Origin: an uncultured Chitinophagaceae bacterium | Lineage (GTDB): Bacteria > Bacteroidota > Bacteroidia > Chitinophagales > Chitinophagaceae | Assembly: GCA_903895845.1 (NCBI GenBank) | Contig: CAITVK010000111.1 | Coordinates: 1-49,130 of the forward strand | Length of the DNA stretch: 49,130 nucleotides | Direction of reading: 5' to 3' | Shown: positions 42,389-49,130 of the stretch, piece by piece | Numbering within the stretch: the stretch's first letter is position 1 | How the letters are laid out: each line of letters begins with the position of its first letter | Notes under the pieces: model-generated | Told to the model about the DNA's origin: nothing | What the model saw: the letters and a program-made list of their open reading frames with translations, nothing else | Database searches by the model: none | Program-made: the position numbers and the translations under genes

Positions 42389-45300
42389 CTAACTGCAACC
42401 CATGCTATTACCGCAGTTTAAACATTTGTAGCAAGTACCGCTTCTGATGGTGATATGCCCGCAAGTATTGCAACTTGGTGCATCACTCTGCATACTCTTG
42501 GCAGCAGCATTCACCGCATCCAAGCCATTGTGTGCTTCTACTCTTGCAGTAGCTAGTTTTTGCGGTTGCAAAGAAGGGGCAATACGCATATCGCTCAACT
42601 CGGGCTTGCCTATGTAAGTTGTTTCGCCAGTAGTATCATCATTACTGATTTCAGGTTTGTTCAACACGTGAACCAAATCAGTTCTATCTAGATAATCAAA
42701 TGCCAAAGCACGGAAAACGAAATCTACCAAAGAAGTTGTTGTCTTAATATTCGGATGATCCACCATTCCGGCAGGTTCGAACTTAGTAAATACAAACTTC
42801 TCAACAAACTCTTCCAGCGGAACGCCATACTGCAAACCAACTGAAACAGCAATGGCAAAACAGTTCATCAGACTACGAAGGGTAGAACCTTCTTTGGCCA
42901 GATCAATAAATATTTCTCCCAAAGTACCATCCGCATATTCACCGGTACGAAGGAATAATACCTGACCGTTAATCTTTGCTTTCTGCGTATAGCCACGACG
43001 CTTAGCTGGTAGTTTCTTGCGCTCAACAATTGTTGATAATGCCCTCTTTAACTTAGTATCGGAGGAAGCAGCCATACGTTTGGTTACTTCTTCTAACAAA
43101 TCTTCTACAGATAAGCTAGCAAGGTCAACCATTTGTGTTTGAGGCTGCGCTTCGGTCGTATTTTCTATTACAGCAGTAACTTCCTCTTCTTTCTCCTCTT
43201 TCTTTTTCTTATCAGATTTATTACTTAATGGTTGAGACAACTTAGAACCATCACGGTACAAAGCGTTTGCTTTTAGTCCCAATTCCCAACTCATTTTGTA
43301 GCAGTCAGCAATTTCTTCTACAGTTGCTTCATGAGGCAGATTAATTGTTTTGGAGATAGCACCACTCAAGAAAGGCTGACAGGCACCCATCATACGAATA
43401 TGTCCATGTGCATGAATAAAGCGTTCGCCTTTTTTACCGCACTTATTGGCACAATCAAACACTGCTAAATCTTTATCTTTCAAATAAGGAGCACCTTCAA
43501 CAGTCATAGAACCACATACATAATCGTTGGCAGCGTCTATTTCTTCGTCAGTAAATCCTAGGGCTTCCAACATATTGAAGCTCCAATCACTGAATTGTTC
43601 TTCTGTAAAACCAAGACGCTTCAAGCAATCATCGCCCAAGCTGTAGCGGTTGAATACAAAACCTATCTCGAAGGCAGCTTTAGCAGCAGAGTTTAGTTTA
43701 GCAATTTCTTCTGGTAAGAAACCTTTAGCTGCCAAAGTAGCTGGATTGATGAATGGTGCTCCTTCAAAAGAACCAGCACCTACTGCATATTTCTCAATAG
43801 CATCTATTTCTTTTTGACTATAACCCAATGTCTTCAAAGCATTTGGCACAGCCCCATTGATAATTTTGAAATAACCACCACCACTTAGCTTTTTAAACTT
43901 CACCAAAGCAAAATCTGGTTCAACACCTGTGGTATCACAATCCATGACCAACCCGATAGTACCTGTAGGTGCAATAACCGTGGTTTGTGCATTGCGGTAG
44001 CCATATTTTTCTCCTAGTTGTACTGCATCGTCCCATGCTTTTGTAGCAGCTTTCAATAAAGGAGCAGGGCAATATTTTGAATTGATACCTTGTGGATTAA
44101 TTTCCAAACCTTCATAGGCATCACTTGCGTCGTAAGCAGCAGCACGGTGGTTGCGCATTACACGAAGCATATCTTTTTTGTTTTCTTCGTACTTATCGAA
44201 AGCACCTAAGAAAGAAGCCATCTCAGCAGAAGTTTTATACGCAGTACCGGTCATTACTGCACTAACCGAACCAGCAATAGCCCTTGCTTCTTCACTATCG
44301 TAAGGGATACCGCTAATCATTAACACCGTACCTAAGTTTGCAAAGCCCAAACCCAATGTTCTGTAGTCGTAAGATAACTGAGCCACCTCTTTTGAAGGAA
44401 ACTGAGCCATCAAAACAGATATTTCCAATACAACAGTCCATAAGCGGCTGATGTACTCCAATCCTTCAATATCCAGTTGATTGGTGCTTTCATCGAAGAA
44501 TTTCCGTAGGTTGATGGAAGCGAGGTTACAAGCGGTATTGTCCAGGAACATATACTCGCTACAAGGATTTGAGGCATTGATACGACCACCTTGAGGGCAA
44601 GTATGCCACTCATTGATAGTTGTATCGTATTGTGTTCCAGGATCTGCACAAGCCCAAGCTGCTTGAGAAATTTGATTCCAAACATCTTTAGCAGGTACTT
44701 TCTTCATCACCCTGCCATCTGTTCTTGCTTTCAGTTCCCAATCACCACCTTCTTCCAATACCTTGAAAAAAGAATTAGGAATACGGATAGAGTTATTAGA
44801 ATTCTGACCAGAAACAGTTCCATAAGCTTCCCCTTCATAGCTATTATCATAGCCACCAGCAACTAAGGCAGCTACTTTCTTTTCTTCGTTAGCTTTCCAG
44901 TTAATGAATTCCATTATTTCTGGATGATCCAGATCCAAACAAACCATCTTGGCAGCCCTTCGGGTAGTTCCACCACTTTTAATAGCGCCAGCCGCTCTGT
45001 CACCAATTTTCAAGAAACTCATCAATCCGCTTGAAGTTCCACCACCACTTAATTTTTCGCCAGAGCCACGTATTTGTGAGTAGTTTGTACCCACACCACT
45101 ACCATATTTAAAAATTCTTGCTTCCCTCACCCACAAATCCATAATGCCACCATCATTCACCAAATCATCACTTACACTCAAAATAAAACAAGCATGCGGT
45201 TGAGGACGCTCATACGCGTTAGTAGACTTCTTTAGTTGTCCGTCTTTTGGATCAACAAAGTAGTGTCCTTGTGGCTTACCAGTGATGCCATAACTTTCAT

Positions 45301-45727
45301 GTAAACCAGTATTAAACCATTGTGGACTATTTGGCACACAACTTTGATTCAAAATACTATACACCAACTCTTCATAAAATACCTGCCCGTCTTTTTTGGT
45401 AGCAAAATAGCCGTAACGCTCACCCCATACACGCCAGCAATTTGCCATCCTGTGTGCTACTTGCTTCACAGAAGTTTCCCTGCCCAAAGAACCATCGGGT
45501 TGTGGAACACCAGCCTTCCTAAAATATTTCTGTGCAAGGATATCAGTTGCAATCTGACTCCATTGTTTTGGTACTTCTACGTTGTTCATTTCAAAAACCT
45601 TCTCTCCAGATGGGTTCTTAATAACGCTGTCGCGGTAGTCGTATTCAAATAAATCAAATGGGCTTGTACCTTCTTTGGTAAAGCGACGGGTAAATTTCAA
45701 CCCTTTTGGTGACGAGCTGGTGGGCAT
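42389..45727 (-). CDS. nrdJ: Vitamin B12-dependent (class II) ribonucleotide reductase
   Basis: 1112 aa, the normal NrdJ size. It reduces ribonucleotides to deoxyribonucleotides using adenosylcobalamin. Motifs: PNSPQWFNTG, ARIFKYGSGVGTNYSQIRGSGEKLSGGG, KVCLDLDHPEI-like nucleotide contacts, the active-site block NASNPCSEYMFLDNTACNLASIN (radical-transfer Cys and Glu), APTGTIGLVMDCDTTGVEPDFAL, and a C-terminal Cys-rich tail (CNTCGHITIRSGTCYKCLNCGNSMGCS) that probably holds a zinc or redox Cys pair. Two DnaA boxes sit in the gap to the divergent recN gene; no cobalamin riboswitch is evident. Confidence 0.96.
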   Translation of the reverse strand: MPTSSSPKGLKFTRRFTKEGTSPFDLFEYDYRDSVIKNPSGEKVFEMNNVEVPKQWSQIATDILAQKYFRKAGVPQPDGSLGRETSVKQVAHRMANCWRVWGERYGYFATKKDGQVFYEELVYSILNQSCVPNSPQWFNTGLHESYGITGKPQGHYFVDPKDGQLKKSTNAYERPQPHACFILSVSDDLVNDGGIMDLWVREARIFKYGSGVGTNYSQIRGSGEKLSGGGTSSGLMSFLKIGDRAAGAIKSGGTTRRAAKMVCLDLDHPEIMEFINWKANEEKKVAALVAGGYDNSYEGEAYGTVSGQNSNNSIRIPNSFFKVLEEGGDWELKARTDGRVMKKVPAKDVWNQISQAAWACADPGTQYDTTINEWHTCPQGGRINASNPCSEYMFLDNTACNLASINLRKFFDESTNQLDIEGLEYISRLWTVVLEISVLMAQFPSKEVAQLSYDYRTLGLGFANLGTVLMISGIPYDSEEARAIAGSVSAVMTGTAYKTSAEMASFLGAFDKYEENKKDMLRVMRNHRAAAYDASDAYEGLEINPQGINSKYCPAPLLKAATKAWDDAVQLGEKYGYRNAQTTVIAPTGTIGLVMDCDTTGVEPDFALVKFKKLSGGGYFKIINGAVPNALKTLGYSQKEIDAIEKYAVGAGSFEGAPFINPATLAAKGFLPEEIAKLNSAAKAAFEIGFVFNRYSLGDDCLKRLGFTEEQFSDWSFNMLEALGFTDEEIDAANDYVCGSMTVEGAPYLKDKDLAVFDCANKCGKKGERFIHAHGHIRMMGACQPFLSGAISKTINLPHEATVEEIADCYKMSWELGLKANALYRDGSKLSQPLSNKSDKKKKEEKEEEVTAVIENTTEAQPQTQMVDLASLSVEDLLEEVTKRMAASSDTKLKRALSTIVERKKLPAKRRGYTQKAKINGQVLFLRTGEYADGTLGEIFIDLAKEGSTLRSLMNCFAIAVSVGLQYGVPLEEFVEKFVFTKFEPAGMVDHPNIKTTTSLVDFVFRALAFDYLDRTDLVHVLNKPEISNDDTTGETTYIGKPELSDMRIAPSLQPQKLATARVEAHNGLDAVNAAAKSMQSDAPSCNTCGHITIRSGTCYKCLNCGNSMGCS

Positions 45728-45843
45728 AATCGTAATTTATTTTTTGAATGATGAGTTGCGGCTTTTATTGTTACCAAACTGTTAAGCAGCAAACGAAAAT
45801 ATCCCTACGATTTCAAAAAACAACGCGACAGATTTCAACACGT

Positions 45844-45865
45844 TGTGGATAATCCAAGTGGATAA
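45844..45865. promoter_or_regulatory. Two DnaA boxes in the nrdJ-recN divergent region
   Basis: On the minus strand, TTATCCACA (45852-45844) is a perfect DnaA box, and TTATCCACT (45865-45857) is a one-mismatch box, 13 bp apart and in the same orientation. They lie about 120 bp upstream of the nrdJ start. Confidence 0.6.
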
Positions 45866-46013
45866 TTTGGCAATACTGATGCACGTTGAGTTTGAGGTTA
45901 GTATTTAATTTTTATTCTAATATATTGTTCAGTATCACTCAAAAAAGCCCTTCATTGAGAGATGGATTTTGTGCGTATCTATCCTTATTTCTCCCCACCC
46001 ATTCATTTATTCC

Positions 46014-46043
46014 TTTCCAATTAACCCGTGCAGCTTATTTTTG
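46014..46043 (+). promoter_or_regulatory. Candidate recN promoter
   Basis: TATTTTTG (46036-46043) matches TAnnTTTG, with TTTC (46014-46017) at a spacing of 18, close to the TTTG -33 box. It lies 40 bp before the recN start. Confidence 0.45.
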
Positions 46044-46083
46044 ATGATTGTTTATTCAATCGGCTTTTAAAACAGTTATTTAA

Positions 46084-47748
46084 GTGCTCAAGAAACTACA
46101 CATTCAGAATTACGCCATCATTGACGAAATAGACATTCAGTTTTCTAATCAGTTAAATATTATCACCGGGGAAACGGGTGCGGGAAAAAGTATTCTCATT
46201 GGTGCGTTGAGCCTTATTCTTGGCGAACGTGCCGATAGTAATGTGCTGTTGAAGAATGATAAGAAATGTTTTATTGAAGGCACTTTTCTGGTGGATAGTA
46301 AAGAAGCAGTTAAAAACTTTCTGACTACGAACGATTTGGATATTGAGGAGGAGCTAGTCATCCGCAGGGAGATTGCCACCAATGGAAAGTCTCGTGCTTT
46401 TATAAATGATACCCCAGCCACACTACAACAATTGAAAGAGTTGGCTAGCTGCCTGGTAGATTTACACCAACAGTTTGATACCCTTGAAATTGGCGATACC
46501 GATTTTCAAAGGGAGGTAGTAGATGCCCTTGCCGGCAATCAATCGTTACTACAAGACTATCAGTCGGAATATGTGCTGTGGGTGAATGCCAACAAAGACC
46601 TGCAATCCCTGCAACAACAGAAAGCGGCTTTTGCTAAAGAATTAGACTACTTCCAGTTTCTATACGATGAATTGAAAGAGGTAGGCTTAAAGGAAAATGA
46701 ACTGGAAGATTTAGATACCGAATTGCAGTTATTAAGTAACAGCGAGGGCATCAAGACAGCATTGGATAGGACTTATTTTGAGCTGAAAGACAACGAAACA
46801 CCCGTTACCGCATTACTGAAACAACTCTCTAACCAGTTGCAAGGATTCTCAGCTTACCATAAAGATTTGCCCGGATTAATTGAAAGAATTAAATCTGCTC
46901 AGATAGAAATAGCAGACATCGCAGAAGAAGCAGAGCGCATCAGCGACGCTATTACTTTTGATGGGGCAAGGGTTGAGCGCATCAATGAGAAGTTGGCTGC
47001 AGGTTACAAGTTACTCAAGAAACACAATGCAACCACTACTGCCGAGTTACTTACTATCCAACAAGACTTGGAAGAAAAGCTACAAGCAGTTTTGAATATT
47101 GATGATGCCATCGCTGCTAAAGAAAAGGCGGTTGCTACTTTATTGAAACAAGCCATCGCGACAGCAAAATCCCTGTCTGATAAAAGAAATAATCAGGCAA
47201 AGCCATTGAAAAAAGAGGTGAATGTTTTGTTGCATCAGATAGGAATGCCCAATGCACGGATGATGGTGTCTGTTAAAGAAACACCGCTCCATCAGTTTGG
47301 TAGTAATGAGATTGAGTTTTTATTCGATGCCAACAAAAGCAATCGTTTCGAGCCCATCCGCAAAGTGGCTAGTGGTGGTGAGTTGAGCCGTTTGATGTTG
47401 TGCATCAAGTCGTTGGTTGCAAAAAGCATCGACTTGCCTACCATGATTTTCGATGAAATAGATACCGGCATTAGTGGGGAAGCTGCCAAACAAGTAGGCG
47501 CTATCATGAAGGGCTTGGCAGCAAACAGACAAATCATCTGTATTACGCACCAGCCACAGATTGCGGGCAAGGCAGATGCACATTACTTCGTTTACAAAGA
47601 GAACAAGGGGGGTGCCGTTAAAACAAACATTCGCTTATTAACAAAAGAGGAACAGATAAACGCAATTGCACAGATGCTTGGTGGTGAAAAACCAACCGCT
47701 GCGGCCATAGAAAATGCGAAAGAAATGGTAGGAAGTTATAAGTTATGA
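46084..47748 (+). CDS. recN: DNA repair protein RecN
   Basis: 554 aa SMC-like ATPase of double-strand break repair. The start is GTG at 46084. Walker A is GETGAGKSILIGALSLILGERAD (residues about 29-36), followed by long coiled-coil arms (LQQQKAAFAKELDYFQFLYDELKEV; EEKLQAVLNIDDAIAAKEKAVATLLKQAI), the signature VASGGELSRLMLCIKSLVAK, Walker B PTMIFDEIDTGISGEAAKQVG and the His-loop CITHQPQIAGKADAHYFV. The stop codon lies inside the 25-bp inverted repeat at 47733-47799, so the last codons are part of that structure. Confidence 0.95.
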   Translation: MLKKLHIQNYAIIDEIDIQFSNQLNIITGETGAGKSILIGALSLILGERADSNVLLKNDKKCFIEGTFLVDSKEAVKNFLTTNDLDIEEELVIRREIATNGKSRAFINDTPATLQQLKELASCLVDLHQQFDTLEIGDTDFQREVVDALAGNQSLLQDYQSEYVLWVNANKDLQSLQQQKAAFAKELDYFQFLYDELKEVGLKENELEDLDTELQLLSNSEGIKTALDRTYFELKDNETPVTALLKQLSNQLQGFSAYHKDLPGLIERIKSAQIEIADIAEEAERISDAITFDGARVERINEKLAAGYKLLKKHNATTTAELLTIQQDLEEKLQAVLNIDDAIAAKEKAVATLLKQAIATAKSLSDKRNNQAKPLKKEVNVLLHQIGMPNARMMVSVKETPLHQFGSNEIEFLFDANKSNRFEPIRKVASGGELSRLMLCIKSLVAKSIDLPTMIFDEIDTGISGEAAKQVGAIMKGLAANRQIICITHQPQIAGKADAHYFVYKENKGGAVKTNIRLLTKEEQINAIAQMLGGEKPTAAAIENAKEMVGSYKL

Positions 47749-47799
47749 GTTATAAGTTATAAGTAGAACACAGCACTTATAACTCATAACTTATAACTT
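47733..47799. repeat. 25-bp perfect inverted repeat overlapping the recN stop codon
   Basis: Arms 47733-47757 and 47775-47799 are exact reverse complements of 25 bp, with a 17-bp loop. The arms contain AAGTTATAAG and ATGAGTTATAAG words identical to those at 34395. The left arm includes the recN stop (47746-47748) and encodes its last residues. It probably ends recN transcription or protects its mRNA. Confidence 0.92.
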
Positions 47800-47814
47800 T
47801 TCACTATTAAGTCT

Positions 47815-47822
47815 TATGTTTG
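47815..47822 (+). promoter_or_regulatory. -7 promoter box for fabI
   Basis: TATGTTTG matches TAnnTTTG and lies 27 bp before the fabI ATG, downstream of the inverted repeat. The -33 region is not clear. Confidence 0.45.
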
Positions 47823-47849
47823 ACCCCTCGTAATTAAATAAAATCGGAT

Positions 47850-48668
47850 ATGGCTTATAATTTATTAAAAGGAAAACGTGGAATTATCAGTGGTGCATTA
47901 GACGAAAATTCCATTGCCTGGAAGGTGGCCGAAAAGGCGCATGAAGAAGGCGCAACGTTTGTGTTGACCAATGCACCTATTGCCATGAGAATGGGTGAAA
48001 TAAACAAATTGGCCGAGCAAACAGGGGCTAAAATCGTTCCTGCTGATGCTACAAGTGTAGAGGACCTCACTACTTTGTTCACAGAGTCTCAGGAGATATT
48101 GGGTGGTAAAGTCGATTTCGTATTGCACTCCATCGGTATGAGCCTCAACATCCGCAAAAAGATTCCATATACCGAGCTTAATTACGAATTTTATCAAAAA
48201 GGGTTGGATGTTTCCGCTCTTTCTTTCCATAAAATGTTGGCTGTTGCACACAAGTTAGACGCCATCAATGATTGGGGAAGTGTGGTAGCCCTTACCTATA
48301 TGGCTGCCCAACGTACCTATCCTTTTTATACAGATATGGCCGACATCAAAGCTACCTTGGAGTCAATTGCCCGCAGTTTTGGCTACCATTATGGCAATCA
48401 AAAGAAGGTTCGTATCAATACAGTTTCACAATCGCCCACAAAAACAACTGCTGGAAACGGCATCAAAGGCTTCGGTGATTTCTTCGATTATGCCGATGCA
48501 ATTGCCCCTCTTGGCAATGCAAGTGCTGAAGATTGTGCCAACTATTGCATTACGTTGTTCTCCGATTTAACCCGTATGGTCACCATGCAAAACCTCTTCC
48601 ACGATGGCGGTTACTCCACCACCGGCGTAAGTATGGACATTTTGAATAAGATGGGAATAGAAGGATAA
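47850..48668 (+). CDS. fabI: Enoyl-ACP reductase (NADH)
   Basis: 272 aa. It performs the last reduction of fatty acid elongation. Motifs: GIISGALDENSIAWKVAEKAH (NAD-binding loop), PADATSVEDL (second strand), FVLHSIGMSL, and the active site with Tyr150 (ALTYMAAQR) and Tyr160-x6-Lys167 (FYTDMADIKATLE), the FabI Tyr-x6-Lys spacing. It continues with NTVSQSPTKTTAGNGIKGFGDF and ends in a dehydrogenase tail (LFSDLTRMVTMQNLFHDGGYSTTG). It stands alone and is followed by a terminator at 48745. Confidence 0.94.
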   Translation: MAYNLLKGKRGIISGALDENSIAWKVAEKAHEEGATFVLTNAPIAMRMGEINKLAEQTGAKIVPADATSVEDLTTLFTESQEILGGKVDFVLHSIGMSLNIRKKIPYTELNYEFYQKGLDVSALSFHKMLAVAHKLDAINDWGSVVALTYMAAQRTYPFYTDMADIKATLESIARSFGYHYGNQKKVRINTVSQSPTKTTAGNGIKGFGDFFDYADAIAPLGNASAEDCANYCITLFSDLTRMVTMQNLFHDGGYSTTGVSMDILNKMGIEG

Positions 48669-48675
48669 GCAAGCA

Positions 48676-48714
48676 AGTGATGAGTTGTAAGTGATGAGTT
48701 ATGAGTGATGAGTT
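48676..48714. repeat. Tandem GTGATGAGTTATGA words
   Basis: Three near-copies of a 14-bp word (GTGATGAGTTATGA and close variants) follow the fabI stop. They use the same words as the inverted repeats at 34395 and 47733 but no complementary arm is present here. Confidence 0.65.
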
Positions 48715-48744
48715 ATGAGTGCATGACACAACGAATAATATAAG

Positions 48745-48780
48745 AAAGCCCTTGAAGAAGAATCTTCAAGGGCTTTTTCT
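48745..48780 (+). terminator. Rho-independent terminator of fabI
   Basis: 13-bp arms AAAGCCCTTGAAG (48745-48757) and CTTCAAGGGCTTT (48764-48776), loop of 6, followed by a T-rich tract (TTTTTCTTTTC). Confidence 0.92.
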
Positions 48781-49018
48781 TTTCTTTATTAATCATTAAA
48801 CGTTGAGGGAGTGCGCACGGAAGGCATGTGGTAGCCCTTATAGATTTTAGCGAGTGACAAGCTGGGAAGGCTGATTACCATTATAAACCCATTTTTAATG
48901 TAACATTAGCAACGGCTACGAACAGGACTCCCGTCCTGCTCGAGTTCCCGATTTTCGAACATTCCTGCGATAGATGGTGGGCGTTTTATGGATAATGTCC
49001 ACTAAAGTGTGTAAATGA
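48781..49018. other. Non-coding region before the transposase remnant
   Basis: No ORF of note. It holds a small hairpin AGGACtcccGTCCT (near 48925) and, in its last 40 bases, TCCACTAAAGTGTGTAAATG, which could include a terminal inverted repeat of the IS element to the right; the outer boundary cannot be placed. Confidence 0.5.
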
Positions 49019-49130
49019 TTAAAAAATAATTTTAGATCTTTCTGGATAAATGATTAAAAACTGACTAGCAATACTAGCCCAATTATGTATTTCCTTAGTC
49101 CATACCCTTGAAGCATGTTGTATTGCCAGG
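49019..49130 (-). mobile_element. C-terminal end of an IS256-family transposase, partial
   Basis: The minus strand reads from the right edge through a 36-residue tail and stops at 49019-49021. The residues LAIQHASRVWTKEIHNW and ASQFLIIYPER match the conserved C-terminus of IS256-type transposases (AI..AS..WT..I.NW....QF.I.). The catalytic DDE part lies outside the window. The word TAAATGATTAAAAA occurs twice around the end. Confidence 0.7.

Noticed and set aside
45844-45865. Replication origin
   Set aside because: Only two DnaA boxes, no AT-rich unwinding element with further boxes, and no dnaA gene nearby.
45728-46083. Cobalamin riboswitch upstream of nrdJ
   Set aside because: No B12-box or other conserved cobalamin-aptamer element was found by eye.

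Overview
The window looks like a chromosomal segment of a Bacteroidota bacterium, most likely from the Chitinophagaceae or a close relative. The evidence is: secreted proteins with type IX secretion (T9SS) C-terminal sorting domains, a GldM-like domain protein, TAnnTTTG-type -7 promoter boxes just upstream of several genes, little Shine-Dalgarno sequence, a B12-dependent ribonucleotide reductase, and many gene families typical of the phylum (DUF5916, zf-HC2-like mini anti-sigma, C10 peptidase). There are no rRNA or tRNA genes, no CRISPR array and no prophage. The only mobile-element trace is the end of an IS256-type transposase gene at the right edge.

Layout. 0-5.9 kb (minus): capsule or exopolysaccharide operon reading Wza-like export lipoprotein, Wzc-like tyrosine kinase, then a protein that joins an asparagine synthetase to a GT4 glycosyltransferase in one reading frame and leaves the window at the left edge. 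6.6-7.4 kb (plus): ECF sigma factor and a tiny zinc-finger partner. 7.5-10.8 kb (minus): DoxX, DinB, NRDE/TANGO2 and ATP-grasp genes in a tight operon, plus a secreted YHS protein. 10.9-18.1 kb (plus): T9SS type B cell-surface protein, a beta-helix protein, a DUF5916 outer-membrane protein and a small conserved protein. 18.1-21.1 kb (minus): secreted C10 cysteine peptidase with a T9SS type A domain. 21.2-26.1 kb (minus): a compact operon of malonyl-CoA synthetase-like enzyme, two-domain esterase, MFS transporter and a single-domain malonyl-CoA decarboxylase, read here as a malonate (or malonyl-ester) utilisation module. 26.3-32 kb (minus): uxuA, GH3 beta-glucosidase, a hypothetical gene and an N-acetylglucosamine-kinase-like gene. 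32.2-35.8 kb: efp, accB and accC, with a divergent uracil-DNA glycosylase family gene. 35.8-38.6 kb: flotillin-like SPFH protein and a hypothetical. 38.7-41.8 kb: an accessory patch with a palindromic tandem array, two about 265-bp direct repeats flanking a GldM-like gene, and a HigBA-type toxin-antitoxin pair. 41.8-48.7 kb: tadA, nrdJ, recN and fabI.

The window is unusually rich in structured intergenic DNA. Three tandem arrays have periods of 42, 21 and 21 bp, with dyad-symmetric units that differ in sequence but often keep their pairing. At least six long inverted repeats sit at gene 3' ends, most built from drifting AAGTTATAAG-like words, and one overlaps the recN stop codon. The strongest candidates for something undescribed are the malonate operon with its truncated decarboxylase, the 21-bp-phased palindromic arrays, the AsnB-glycosyltransferase fusion, the repeat-flanked GldM-like cassette and an EF-P with arginine at position 32. 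All assignments come from reading the sequence and recalled family motifs; no database search was run.
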